Of a stretch of 64,000 bases of DNA, positions 15,869 through 24,962 are shown in pieces. Under the pieces are notes generated by a model. The model was not told the origin of the DNA. It did no database searches and saw only the letters and a list, made by a program, of their open reading frames with translations. Where the stretch lies: assembly GCA_002763265.1 (NCBI GenBank), contig PEZQ01000010.1:1-64000 (forward strand), read 5' to 3'. Position 1 is the first letter of the stretch; the number at the start of each line of letters is the position of its first letter. The translations under genes were made by a program, and so were the position numbers. Origin of the DNA: an archaeon CG10_big_fil_rev_8_21_14_0_10_43_11. GTDB taxonomy: Archaea > Nanobdellota > Nanobdellia > PEZQ01.

Positions 15869-17025
15869 TATTGTTCACCTCCAAGCGGGCGGACCTGAAG
15901 TGTTGTGCTTCCTTCAATTGAATAGGTGTAGTTCATATCAACAAAAAACGTGAAGGTTGTGAGCGGGATGTTGTTATCGCGCAACAGGGTGAGTGTTTGC
16001 TCATTTATTTTAAAGGGTACAAAAAATTCAAGACTGCCAAAAAAGTCTTGAGAGGTGATGTCACGATACAATATGTCTTTGTTAGCGCATCCCTCTTCTG
16101 TGCGGTACGTTCCATCCTCGTTTTGCACTAAATGCCCATCCCACCAATTCGCGCACGAGCTTTGCACATCTAATTCGTCGGGAATGCGCGAAACAACCCG
16201 TGCGTCAGTTCCTTCTGAGAGCACGCCGGTTCCCTTGTTTTCAATGGTGAAAATAAAGTTTTGCACAATCTGACTGCCAAGCACGTCAAAAAACACTTGT
16301 TCGTCTTCAAATACAACATCAATTGGTCCTGCGCTGTTTTGCTCATCAATTGGAACGTTCAAGGATTCTCCTACATCCCTCCTGCGCTGGGCTTCTGTGT
16401 TACTCATGGCAATAAGATTGTAAAACCCGTTTACGCCATAATCATATTCAACTATGTAATACAGGTCTTGTTTGTAATAAATGCCTTTGATTGCGCCGAC
16501 TTCTGGTGCTTTAACACCCCAGATAAAATCATACTCATCACCCGTGAAGAGCTCTAAGAGCCCATGCTGGTTGAGTGCAACACGTGAATCATTGTCATAG
16601 AGGAAAAAACCGCAATCTGAATCAAGCGGGTCGCAGCGCCCATATACTTTGTCACACGCTACTTGTTCGTCTTGGTATGAAACAAGATAATCTTGATTAC
16701 TGACGCTGATACTTTCAAGGGGTATTTCACTGCCAGTGCAGTCAAGCAAACTAAATGGGTGGATGTGGTCAAGGGTAATAACAATGTTTTTTGCGACCTG
16801 GCCAAGCGCATTATTCCTGATAGTTAATTCAACATAGGACTGCCCGCCTGGAAGGAGTTGTTCTTGGATTGGGATGAAACTAAGCACGCCAATTCCCTGA
16901 AACGCGCTGAGTTTTGACTCGCTTTGCGTGCTGCTTGTTTGCGCGCCTGCTCCAAGCGCAGAGCAACCGCTTAGAAAAAGGGTTGCTGCAATGAGTACTA
17001 CTATACTTGTTTTCATATGGTTCAA
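15868..17025 (-). CDS. Secreted lipoprotein, paralogue C of surface-protein operon
   Basis: A 385-residue lipoprotein (lipobox LFLSGC, Cys21, or Cys18 if the Met at residue 4 is used). It shares the paralogue landmarks: an early LSFIPIQEQL strand, a YYIVEYDYG strand, GPIDVVFED and a C-terminal MNYTYSI strand. Several Cys near 95-125 (CTGSE, CDKVYGRCDPLDSDCG) suggest disulphides. Its start overlaps the stop of the preceding membrane-anchored gene by 4 bases. Confidence 0.75.
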   Translation of the reverse strand: MNHMKTSIVVLIAATLFLSGCSALGAGAQTSSTQSESKLSAFQGIGVLSFIPIQEQLLPGGQSYVELTIRNNALGQVAKNIVITLDHIHPFSLLDCTGSEIPLESISVSNQDYLVSYQDEQVACDKVYGRCDPLDSDCGFFLYDNDSRVALNQHGLLELFTGDEYDFIWGVKAPEVGAIKGIYYKQDLYYIVEYDYGVNGFYNLIAMSNTEAQRRRDVGESLNVPIDEQNSAGPIDVVFEDEQVFFDVLGSQIVQNFIFTIENKGTGVLSEGTDARVVSRIPDELDVQSSCANWWDGHLVQNEDGTYRTEEGCANKDILYRDITSQDFFGSLEFFVPFKINEQTLTLLRDNNIPLTTFTFFVDMNYTYSIEGSTTLQVRPLGGEQ

Positions 17026-18521
17026 CCTATTATACAGTTATCAGCGTCAAACGTTTCTTTGAACGTTGTGCATGAGCAATCAATAGTAATAGTATTATCC
17101 CTGCTCATTTGTCTTTGGTATGTGTAAATCATGTCTGCACCAATAAGGTAGGTAATTCTTCGCATACCTTTATCAGTTATTTCAAAATCAAATGAGTAAC
17201 GGTCATTAGCCCGCGGATTTGCAAGCCTACAAATCGCATAATCATCAATAATCGCCGTGTACTGCTCTTTGAGCCCGATTGCGCGGTCATTTAACTCAAA
17301 TTCACTTCCCGTCCCTGTTGGAATAATACTATCAAGTTCAATACTGTTTTGCGCGCACGTCCATAATTCAGCATGTATTAAATCAGTGTTGAGCAGTTCC
17401 TTTTCAATTTGAAGCGTGAAAAGGGGTATGTCAATAACGCGGCCATTATCGCTTGGCTCACCAAATGAGAACAAAACTGATTTTACATTATCGCCACTTA
17501 CTGCTTCAGTGAGGATAGGGATTTGACCCACATCCATACCAATTGCAACCGGGTTTTCTGTGTTTACTGCCTTGCTTTGCAAGAAGGTCAGTTTATTTTC
17601 TGAGAGCAGGCTTGTTGCGTACTCACGATTAATAATAGGCACGTCAATGCGCGCACGGGAAATGAAATTTGCACGCCCATACGCTTGGAATTTTGCTTCG
17701 TACAGCCCCATGCTGCCGCCTTCGTCAAGAATGCTCAAACACCATGACATGGGTGTTGCTTCTGTTTTAAGAGGGGTTGTGTCATACACAATTGATTCAT
17801 AACACTGCCTGTTTGCATAACAATCACGCACTCCTTGTGAGCATCCGTCGCATGTTTGATTTTCACCAATTAAAACGGTTCGACACGTTTTAGTTGAAGG
17901 CGTTGTTGGAGGGAGGTCGTTGAAAAAGAGCTTTTCAGGCTCGTTTGTATCAGTATTGCACTGGAAATCAACGCCAACAATATCACAAATGTTTGATGGC
18001 GTTGTTGGATACACACAGGCAAAGTTTGTTTGCACATCCATTGCCACGTTTCCTTTATTTGTTACTTGTAACTGAAAGCTTATGGGTATTTGTTCACGCC
18101 ATCCATTAATGGAATCAAATGGGGTAATAGAAAACGGTCCCATAGAAAAATCAACACTCGTGCTGCGTGTTGATTCCTGGCCTGCAGCGTATTGTGTTTC
18201 CCACACTTGTTTAACCTGAGTTCGCACTGCAAGCACTTCGTCCTCGCTTTTTGCTGAACTGCTTGCTCCAAAGAATCGTGAAAGAATTTCTGACACAGAC
18301 GTTGAACTGCTAAATTGTGCTGAAAGACCGGGCTTTCCTGGAGTTCCTTCCCATAATGGTTTTAAAAAATTGTCCTGAATTGAAGGAAATATGAGCATAA
18401 TAGCAATAAGTGCAATAAGACCCAGGATAAGCAGTTTAAGAATTTTGCTAACACTGCTTCCACCACTTCCTGCTTCTTTGACGGTGATATTTGTTGGTGC
18501 TGTTTGTCCCCGTGTATTCAT
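17022..18521 (-). CDS. Membrane-anchored extracellular protein of surface-protein operon
   Basis: A 499-residue protein with a short N-terminal tail and one transmembrane helix (about 25-47, ILKLLILGLIALIAIMLIF), leaving ~450 residues outside. The ectodomain is beta-rich with a Cys-rich middle (CDGCSQGVRDCYANRQCYE) and the same kind of C-terminal strand as its neighbours (DMIYTYQRQ) followed by CSC. It probably belongs to the same paralogous family, fused to a transmembrane anchor rather than a lipid anchor. Confidence 0.72.
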   Translation of the reverse strand: MNTRGQTAPTNITVKEAGSGGSSVSKILKLLILGLIALIAIMLIFPSIQDNFLKPLWEGTPGKPGLSAQFSSSTSVSEILSRFFGASSSAKSEDEVLAVRTQVKQVWETQYAAGQESTRSTSVDFSMGPFSITPFDSINGWREQIPISFQLQVTNKGNVAMDVQTNFACVYPTTPSNICDIVGVDFQCNTDTNEPEKLFFNDLPPTTPSTKTCRTVLIGENQTCDGCSQGVRDCYANRQCYESIVYDTTPLKTEATPMSWCLSILDEGGSMGLYEAKFQAYGRANFISRARIDVPIINREYATSLLSENKLTFLQSKAVNTENPVAIGMDVGQIPILTEAVSGDNVKSVLFSFGEPSDNGRVIDIPLFTLQIEKELLNTDLIHAELWTCAQNSIELDSIIPTGTGSEFELNDRAIGLKEQYTAIIDDYAICRLANPRANDRYSFDFEITDKGMRRITYLIGADMIYTYQRQMSRDNTITIDCSCTTFKETFDADNCIIG

Positions 18522-18541
18522 CCCCTACGTCCCCACTTTTA

Positions 18542-19723
18542 TTACTCCCAATACATGCGCATAGTTCCAATTCTAAAACGTCCTGTGCTGCTGCTGATGC
18601 GAACACGATTTGCTCCTGCGCTTAAATCCTCACGTTTTACATTCAACCAGTTATCTCCGGTAACCAGTTGTGATGGCGCAAACCAGTATCCTTTGTTATT
18701 GAAAATAACATCAAGACCGCCTGCTTCAGTAATTTCTTCAACAGAAAACACTACGGTAAAATTTCGGGCGCCTGCATAAATAGTGTTTGATAGGTTAAAG
18801 TAGAACGTTATATTGCTCTCTTCACTTTCTTTTTCAAAGGTTTGCAAAGTGATATCCGAGAGCGCGTATGATGCTCCGGGTTCAACAAGAAAGTCAATAA
18901 GATTTTGTCCCTCTGAAAGGTCAACACTGCTGAGCGAACCGCGAATAAAATACTGCTCATCACGTGCAAAAGGCGCTTCCTCATATACAAGCACGCCATT
19001 AACGCTCACCCCCAGATTTGCTGTGTTGTTTGAGCTGTCAATGCTAAAGAGCAATTTGTAGCTTCCTCCCTGGCTTTCTGAGCGCGTGATGGTGACCTCG
19101 CGTGTGTCTTGAGGATTAACTAAAGCATATGACACTTTTATAATTTCAAGGTCAAGCAGTTCGCATTTTTGCTGCTTCCAAAATGCGAGTCCATGCCATT
19201 CACATGAGATTTCAAGCGCGTCACCGCTTATTTTTGATGCGTCAATTGCAAGGTTGATTTCCTGATTTCGTAAGATTTCTGAAGAATAAATGGCTATGTT
19301 GTTGCTGCCAATTTTAAGAACAGGCGTGCCAATCACATCACCAATTCTACCCGTGACACGCACGAACGCGTAATCGCCGGGAATGAGGGTGCTTAGCTCA
19401 CCTTTAAAAAGTATGTTTGCCGTGAGAACGGCAGTTCCCTTTTCCCATATCACTTCTTCAACAGGAGGGTATGCTAAGTCCATTGCTTCAAGTTCGTGTT
19501 CCCGAAGAAGCGAGCCTGTTTTTTTCCCAATATACCCTATTTCACGCGAAAAAATCTGGTTTGTTGACTCACTAATCTGGGGCGGTTGGGTTTGGTTTTT
19601 CTCCTCTTCATTGAGTCCTAATAATGACAAGCGCTCTGTTGGCGTTACAAAAAGCAAGTAAAACATGAATAGCCCTAGTACCACGAATAAAATGACCGCA
19701 ACACCTGCTTGTCCGTGTTTCAT
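18542..19723 (-). CDS. Membrane-anchored extracellular protein, first gene of surface operon
   Basis: A 393-residue protein opening with MKHGQAGVAVILFVVLG and a hydrophobic helix (about 5-27); the H-G-Q-A-G context resembles pilin-like class III signals but lacks the usual Glu. The rest is a series of beta-sandwich domains (for example NIAIYSSEIL and YSLSDITLQTF-like segments), suggestive of carbohydrate-binding or jelly-roll folds. The frame extends 19 codons upstream, but ATG 19723 stands ~29 bases from an AT-box (19742-19752) and gives a proper signal. The stop is 20 bases before the next gene. Confidence 0.7.
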   Translation of the reverse strand: MKHGQAGVAVILFVVLGLFMFYLLFVTPTERLSLLGLNEEEKNQTQPPQISESTNQIFSREIGYIGKKTGSLLREHELEAMDLAYPPVEEVIWEKGTAVLTANILFKGELSTLIPGDYAFVRVTGRIGDVIGTPVLKIGSNNIAIYSSEILRNQEINLAIDASKISGDALEISCEWHGLAFWKQQKCELLDLEIIKVSYALVNPQDTREVTITRSESQGGSYKLLFSIDSSNNTANLGVSVNGVLVYEEAPFARDEQYFIRGSLSSVDLSEGQNLIDFLVEPGASYALSDITLQTFEKESEESNITFYFNLSNTIYAGARNFTVVFSVEEITEAGGLDVIFNNKGYWFAPSQLVTGDNWLNVKREDLSAGANRVRISSSTGRFRIGTMRMYWE

Positions 19724-19741
19724 ACTGGGTAAATAGATATG

Positions 19742-19752
19742 CTTTTTAATTG
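19742..19752. promoter_or_regulatory. Shared divergent AT/TATA box between surface operon and hel308
   Basis: CTTTTTAATTG reads as a TATA-like element on both strands. It lies ~31 bases before the hel308 ATG (19773) and ~29 bases before the ATG of the leftward surface operon (19723). The gap between the two start codons is only 49 bases, leaving no room for two separate promoters. Confidence 0.5.
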
Positions 19753-19772
19753 ATAAAAAGGTTGTGTTGCAC

Positions 19773-21971
19773 ATGCGCATAGAAGCTACGTTAGAGTACG
19801 TTCCAAAGAATGTTCAAAATATTCTTGTAGCGCAAGGAATAACTGAGCTTCGCCCGCCCCAAGCCCGCGCGCTTGAAGCCGGTCTTTTTGAAAAGAATCT
19901 TGTTATTGCTTCACCAACAGCATCAGGAAAGACCCTGATTGCAGAGATGGACATTTTAAACATGGTTCTCAATAAGGACAAGAAAGCGGTGTATCTTGTG
20001 CCCCTTCGTTCACTTGCAAGCGAGAAATATGCTGATTTCAAAAAGAAATACAAAGACATTCTTGACGTGTCTGTGTCCATGGGTGACCTTGATTCAAAAG
20101 ACACGTTTCTCAAACACGCGGATATTATCATTGCAACCAGTGAGAAAATGGACTCCCTGCTTCGCCATGGCGCGCCATGGCTTTCGCAGGTAGGGTTGCT
20201 TGTTGTTGATGAAGTGCACTTGCTTGGTGAAGAAGCAAGAGGACCAACATTAGAAGTATTGCTCACCCGCCTTAAAACAGCTCTTCCAAAACTCAAAATT
20301 CTTGCGCTAAGCGCGACAATCAAAAATGCGCATGAAATAGGTAAATGGCTTTCAGCAGATATTGTTGAGAGCACGTACCGGCCTGTTGAACTCAAAGAAG
20401 GTATCATGTTTGATAATTGCATAGACTTTTTTGACAACAACACGCTTTTTGTGTCTGCAAGACGAAATGAGCCCAGTCTTGATGTAGTGCACCACACCCA
20501 TGAGCAGGGAAAACAATCACTTGTATTCGTGTCTTCGCGAAGAAGCGCAGAAACGTTTGCACAAAAAATTAAGCTCATCCTCTCAGAAGAACAAAGCAAA
20601 AAGCTTGCAGCACTCTCACAACGCGTGCAAAACGTGCTTGAAAAACCAACAAGCCAATGCGAAAAGCTCGCAACCTTTGTAAAAAACGGTGTTGCGTTTC
20701 ACCACGCAGGACTCTTAAATGAGCAGCGAACCCTGCTTGAAAACGCGTTTCGCGACGGCACGCTTAGTGTTATTGTTGCAACGCCCACGCTTGCCATGGG
20801 TGTTGACTTGCCTGCGTTTCGCGTGATTGTCAAAGACTTGAAACGCTACTACGCGCGCGAAGGCTTTATGGACTGGATAAAAGTTTTAGAATACAAACAA
20901 CTTGCCGGGCGCGCAGGACGGCCAAACTATGAAAAATGGGGTGAAGCAATCACGTTTGCCACAACACGCGAAGAAAAAGAACTGATTTGCAGCAAGTTTG
21001 TGCAGGGCGAAGTTGAAGAAGTGTATTCAAAACTTTCTCACCAGCCAACACTGCGCATGCATGCACTCGCGCTTATTGCCCAAGAAGTTATTACTGGCGA
21101 AGAGAGCGCGCAAGCCTTTTTTGAGCAAACCTTTTATGCAACCCAGTATGGAAACCTAGACCAATTGCAGGCAACGCTTCGCATGGTGCTTGATGAGTTA
21201 CAAGGATTTGGATTTATCACGTATCAGGGCAGCACTATTAGCGCCACTCGCCTTGGTCTTCGTGTTGCACAACTCTATCTTGACCCTATCTCAGCGCACA
21301 CGCTCCTGCAGGCAATTGAGGCAACAAAAGGCGCGCGAGAAGTTGAACCAATTGCGCTGCTTCACGCGATTTGCATGACTCTTGAAATGCAACCCTCCTT
21401 GCGACTCTCACGAACCGATTATTCACGCCTTGCAGAAAACTTTGAATACGACCAGAACAAACTGCTCTATCCTGTTCCCCCTCCCACCTCATTTGATTTT
21501 GAAGATTATATTCGCGCCTACAAAACCGCGCTGCTTCTTGAAGACTGGATTGATGAAATTACAGAACAAGGCATTCTCACTAAGTTTCGCGTGCTCCCCG
21601 GCGACCTTCGCTGGCGTGTAAACAACGCTGACTGGATATTATACTCGCTTGCTGAGCTTGCCCGCGTGCAGGGAGCAACATACCTTCTTTCCCCCATACA
21701 GCACGTGCGAATCCGCATCACGTATGGCATTAAAGTCCAACTCCTGCCTCTTGTGCAATACGCAGGTATTGGGCGCGTGCGGGCACGCACACTCTATGAC
21801 GCTGGCATACGAACCGCTGTCCAGATTAAAAGCGTGCCATTACCTGATTTGGAACGCTTACTTGGACCAAAAATCGCCACAAAACTTAAATTGCAAGTAA
21901 GCGAAAAAACTCCCCAAAGGCCCCAAAACGAGCAAGAACCACAATCAGATTTAAATAAGTATGTGGGATGA
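19773..21971 (+). CDS. hel308: Ski2-type DNA helicase Hel308 (Hjm)
   Basis: A 732-residue superfamily 2 helicase acting at stalled forks and recombination intermediates. Motifs: Q-like LRPPQ (27-31), Walker A SPTASGKT (47-54), PLRSLASEK, DEVH (146-149), SAT (180-182), the late TPTLAMGVDLPAF, and QLAGRAGRP (motif VI). A winged-helix and ratchet domain follow, and a helix-hairpin-helix (GIGRVRARTLYDAGI) ends it, as in Hel308. A GTG at 19764 is in frame, but ATG 19773 fits the promoter spacing. A TATA for the next gene lies inside its last codons. Confidence 0.92.
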   Translation: MRIEATLEYVPKNVQNILVAQGITELRPPQARALEAGLFEKNLVIASPTASGKTLIAEMDILNMVLNKDKKAVYLVPLRSLASEKYADFKKKYKDILDVSVSMGDLDSKDTFLKHADIIIATSEKMDSLLRHGAPWLSQVGLLVVDEVHLLGEEARGPTLEVLLTRLKTALPKLKILALSATIKNAHEIGKWLSADIVESTYRPVELKEGIMFDNCIDFFDNNTLFVSARRNEPSLDVVHHTHEQGKQSLVFVSSRRSAETFAQKIKLILSEEQSKKLAALSQRVQNVLEKPTSQCEKLATFVKNGVAFHHAGLLNEQRTLLENAFRDGTLSVIVATPTLAMGVDLPAFRVIVKDLKRYYAREGFMDWIKVLEYKQLAGRAGRPNYEKWGEAITFATTREEKELICSKFVQGEVEEVYSKLSHQPTLRMHALALIAQEVITGEESAQAFFEQTFYATQYGNLDQLQATLRMVLDELQGFGFITYQGSTISATRLGLRVAQLYLDPISAHTLLQAIEATKGAREVEPIALLHAICMTLEMQPSLRLSRTDYSRLAENFEYDQNKLLYPVPPPTSFDFEDYIRAYKTALLLEDWIDEITEQGILTKFRVLPGDLRWRVNNADWILYSLAELARVQGATYLLSPIQHVRIRITYGIKVQLLPLVQYAGIGRVRARTLYDAGIRTAVQIKSVPLPDLERLLGPKIATKLKLQVSEKTPQRPQNEQEPQSDLNKYVG

Positions 21972-21984
21972 GAGGACACGTATA

Positions 21985-22668
21985 ATGAACACGCCAAACC
22001 ATGTTGGATTTATTATTGATGGTAACCGCAGGTGGGCAAAAGCACGCGCAAAAACCGCGATTCAAGGACACAAAGCAGGCTTTGATGTATTTGACCCTAT
22101 CTTGCGCCACGCTGACAAAAAAGGCATCAACCATATCACGTTCTATGTGTGGAGTCTTAAAAACGAGGCAGGAAGAAGCAAAGACGAGCGTTCAAACATT
22201 TTTGGCCTTATTGTTAAAGCACTTCATAATGTGATTAGAGAAGCAAAAAAGAATGAAGTGCGCATCCAATTTTTTGGCAGATGGCAAAACGCGGTTGAAG
22301 TCAAAAAAGAAATTGCGCAAATGATTGACGAAACCAAACATTTTACCAAAAAATCGCTTAACTTTTGCTTTATGTATGACGGACACGCAGAAATTGCTGA
22401 TGCGTGTCAAGCAATAATTGATAACGGTATAACTCAGGTTGATGAAAAAACAGTAAAAGCACACTTGTACAGCAAAGAGGTGCCCCCCCTTGACTTGATT
22501 ATCAGAACCGGCATGAATGATGGTGTACGACTGTCGGGCTTCATGCTCTGGGACGCGTCATATACTGAGCTTATTTTTCATGACATATACTGGCCCGACT
22601 ACACTGCAGAACAACTTGACGCAGACCTTGGCGAGTTTGCACGCCGCAACCGCAGATTTGGCGCATAA
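21985..22668 (+). CDS. uppS: Cis-prenyltransferase (undecaprenyl/polyprenyl diphosphate synthase)
   Basis: A 227-residue enzyme that extends farnesyl or geranylgeranyl diphosphate with cis-isoprene units to make the lipid carrier for glycans. The signature GFIIDGNRRWAKARA near 7-21 holds the catalytic Asp. Later motifs are FYVWSLKNEAGRSKDE, DLIIRTGMNDGVRLSGF and the WPDY segment at the C-terminus. The frame opens 8 codons earlier, but TTTAAATA at 21951-21958 places a transcript start near 21980, so ATG 21985 is the probable leaderless start. Confidence 0.92.
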   Translation: MNTPNHVGFIIDGNRRWAKARAKTAIQGHKAGFDVFDPILRHADKKGINHITFYVWSLKNEAGRSKDERSNIFGLIVKALHNVIREAKKNEVRIQFFGRWQNAVEVKKEIAQMIDETKHFTKKSLNFCFMYDGHAEIADACQAIIDNGITQVDEKTVKAHLYSKEVPPLDLIIRTGMNDGVRLSGFMLWDASYTELIFHDIYWPDYTAEQLDADLGEFARRNRRFGA

Positions 22669-22673
22669 CTAGG

Positions 22674-22734
22674 GTTATTTAGTGTGGGTTTAACATAAAC
22701 TTTAAATAATAGTGTATGCATTACACTAAATAAC
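22674..22734 (+). promoter_or_regulatory. Palindromic operator candidate around pncB TATA box (probable NrtR site)
   Basis: TAGTGTA (22710-22716) and TACACTA (22722-22728) form a perfect 7-base inverted repeat with a TGCAT spacer, directly downstream of the TATA box CTTTAAATA (22700-22708). A second level exists: GTTATTTAGTGT (22674-22685) is a perfect 12-base inverted match to ACACTAAATAAC (22723-22734), so half-sites flank the TATA box. TACACTA also overlaps the nrtR start (25791-25797), and ACACTAAAGAAAC occurs before nadK (24904-24916). Binding here would block the basal factors. The regulator is inferred. Confidence 0.65.
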
Positions 22735-22766
22735 AAAGTGTGGAAAGTACAATAACGTGATATTTG

Positions 22767-24209
22767 ATGACAACAAATAATGATTGCTTACTTACTGACC
22801 ATTACCAGCTTACTATGAGCGCAGCGTATTACACAAAAAAACTCACAGACAAAAATGCAACATTTAGCTTGTTTGTGCGAAAACTTCCAGAAAACAGAAA
22901 TTTTCTTGTTGCAGCAGGACTCGAACAAGCGCTAGACTATCTTGAAAATCTGCATTTTGAAAAAGAACATATTGACTGGCTCTCAAAACGGCCTGAATTT
23001 GCTCACGCTGATAAAACATTTTTTACAGAATACCTGCCAAATTTTAAATTCTCTGGAGCAGTTCGTGCGGTTAGTGAAGGAACACCTATTTTCCCAAACG
23101 AACCGATTCTTGAAGTAACCGCACCTATTATTGAAGCACAACTTGTTGAATCAATGCTGCTCTCAACGTTTGCTGGCCAAACAATGGTTGCGTCAAAAGC
23201 AGCGCGCATTGTGCATGCCGCTCAAAAAAGGCCGGTGACAGATTTTGGCTTGCGTCGTGCACATGAACCCCATGCTGGACTATATGGTGCGCGTGCTGCA
23301 TATCTTGCGGGTTGTGCTGCAACGTCAAATGATCTTGCTGGTTTCTTGTGGGGTATTCCCGTTACGGGTACTATGGCACATTCATACATTCAAACCTATG
23401 GTGACGAAAAAAAAGCATTTGCTGATTATGCAGAAGTGTATCCTGATTTCATGGTTGCACTCATTGACACGTACAATCCAATTGCCGGAGCAATAAACGC
23501 GTCAGAACTAGGTGAGCTCCTTAAAGCGGTGCGTATTGATAGTGGCGACCTTGCAAAAAATGCACGAAATGTTCGAAGAGCTCTTGACAAACATGGTCTA
23601 AAAGACACAAAAATTGTTGCAAGTAGTGACTTAAATGAGTACAAGATTGAAGAGCTTGTGGCAAGCAAATACTCTCAGAACCGCGGGCCAATTGACCTGT
23701 TTGGTGTTGGCACTGAACTGATGGTATCAAAAGACGCGCCAAGCCTAGGTATTGTCTACAAGCTTGTTGAATTTGATAACAAACCGCGCATTAAGCTTAG
23801 CGAAGGCAAAGTCACGTACCCAGGAAGAAAACAAATTTATCGCATTTATGATGGACAAAACAGTCATGATATTCTCGCACTTGAAGATGAAGTACTTGAA
23901 GGAACGCCACTCTTGCATGACGTTATGACTGATGGCAAACGCATTGACACGCAAAAGTCAGTGCATAAAATTCGTGACTATTGTCTTAAACAACAAGAAA
24001 AACTTCCAAGCCATATTCTTTGCCTGAAAAAAACTGAACCCTACAAAGTGCGTGTCAGTCCGCAACTTGAGAAATTAACAAACAAACTTAGTCTAGACTA
24101 TCACGTGAGCGTGTTTAACCCAACTCGATTTAGAGGTATTACACACTATCCCTGCATTGGAGGTCGGTGGCGAACCCGCACACATTGGGATTCGCTCTAT
24201 GAGAGGTAA
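22767..24209 (+). CDS. pncB: Nicotinate phosphoribosyltransferase
   Basis: A 480-residue enzyme joining nicotinate to PRPP for NAD salvage. Recognised by TDHYQLTMSAAYY at the N-terminus (TDxYxLTM), the RRAHEPHAGLYGARAAYLAG region, GIPVTGTMAHS, IRIDSGDL-type VRIDSGDLAKNAR and GVGTELMVSKDAP with the usual order. A TTG at 22764 is in frame but ATG 22767 is preferred. The untranslated leader after the TATA box holds an inverted-repeat operator. pncA follows 7 bases after the stop, so the two are cotranscribed. Confidence 0.93.
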   Translation: MTTNNDCLLTDHYQLTMSAAYYTKKLTDKNATFSLFVRKLPENRNFLVAAGLEQALDYLENLHFEKEHIDWLSKRPEFAHADKTFFTEYLPNFKFSGAVRAVSEGTPIFPNEPILEVTAPIIEAQLVESMLLSTFAGQTMVASKAARIVHAAQKRPVTDFGLRRAHEPHAGLYGARAAYLAGCAATSNDLAGFLWGIPVTGTMAHSYIQTYGDEKKAFADYAEVYPDFMVALIDTYNPIAGAINASELGELLKAVRIDSGDLAKNARNVRRALDKHGLKDTKIVASSDLNEYKIEELVASKYSQNRGPIDLFGVGTELMVSKDAPSLGIVYKLVEFDNKPRIKLSEGKVTYPGRKQIYRIYDGQNSHDILALEDEVLEGTPLLHDVMTDGKRIDTQKSVHKIRDYCLKQQEKLPSHILCLKKTEPYKVRVSPQLEKLTNKLSLDYHVSVFNPTRFRGITHYPCIGGRWRTRTHWDSLYER

Positions 24210-24216
24210 CTTGACA

Positions 24217-24873
24217 ATGAGAATAGGATACATGGTTGACGTACAAAATGACTTTATGAAAACTGGCGGTGCACTCTACATTGAGGACGCCGAAAAACTG
24301 TTTGAAAACATTCAAACACTCAATAAATTATTTGAAGAAAAAGATATACCCGTCTGGGCAAGTGCTGATGCACATGACCCGCACTCAAAAGAACTTGCAC
24401 GAAATGGCGGCGTATGGCCAGACCACTGTATGAAAGGCGCGTATGGCAAGGAGTTGTGTGAAGAATCGGGATACATACCACAACTCACGCTCTCTCCGCT
24501 TGAATCTGATGCGGGATTGCACGTGAGCGGATATCGCGCAAAAGCAGGGTTTTTACACCATAACCTCCTGCTTGAAAAAGATGAAAATGACATTTTCTCC
24601 CATGCTCCATACAACTATCTTTTTGAGGCGCTTGGTTTAATACCACATCCCAATGAGCGTGAACCCGTACAAGCAATTGTATATGGTGTTGCAACAGATT
24701 ACTGCGTAAAAGATGCAGTGCTGGGCATGCGCAAGCGCGGCATTGAGGTATTGCTTGTCACTGACGCAATAAAAGAAGTCACGCCAGAAACTGGAAAAGA
24801 AGCCCTTGCGCTCATGTGTAAAGCAGGTGCAAGAGAAGTGACAACAAATCAGTTGTTGGACTTATTGAAATAA
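24217..24873 (+). CDS. pncA: Nicotinamidase / isochorismatase family hydrolase
   Basis: A 218-residue nicotinamidase that converts nicotinamide to nicotinate, the substrate of the preceding pncB product. It shows MVDVQNDFM (catalytic Asp), SADAHDPHS (metal ligands), the WPDHCMKG motif and VATDYCVKDAVLGM with the nucleophile Cys. The frame extends 20 codons into pncB, but GAGAGGT nine bases before ATG 24217 marks this start. An insertion around 100-135 replaces the usual K-G segment; a Lys is still nearby (LLEKDENDIF). Confidence 0.9.
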   Translation: MRIGYMVDVQNDFMKTGGALYIEDAEKLFENIQTLNKLFEEKDIPVWASADAHDPHSKELARNGGVWPDHCMKGAYGKELCEESGYIPQLTLSPLESDAGLHVSGYRAKAGFLHHNLLLEKDENDIFSHAPYNYLFEALGLIPHPNEREPVQAIVYGVATDYCVKDAVLGMRKRGIEVLLVTDAIKEVTPETGKEALALMCKAGAREVTTNQLLDLLK

Positions 24874-24962
24874 ACGCATGTGCACTACATAATAGGTATA
24901 TGCACACTAAAGAAACATTTGAATAGCAAAAAAACAAAAACAAGATGTAGGGAGCAGTAACA

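Noticed and set aside
19814-20599. 261-codon minus-strand frame inside hel308
   Set aside because: It lies fully opposite conserved helicase motifs and encodes no recognisable domain.
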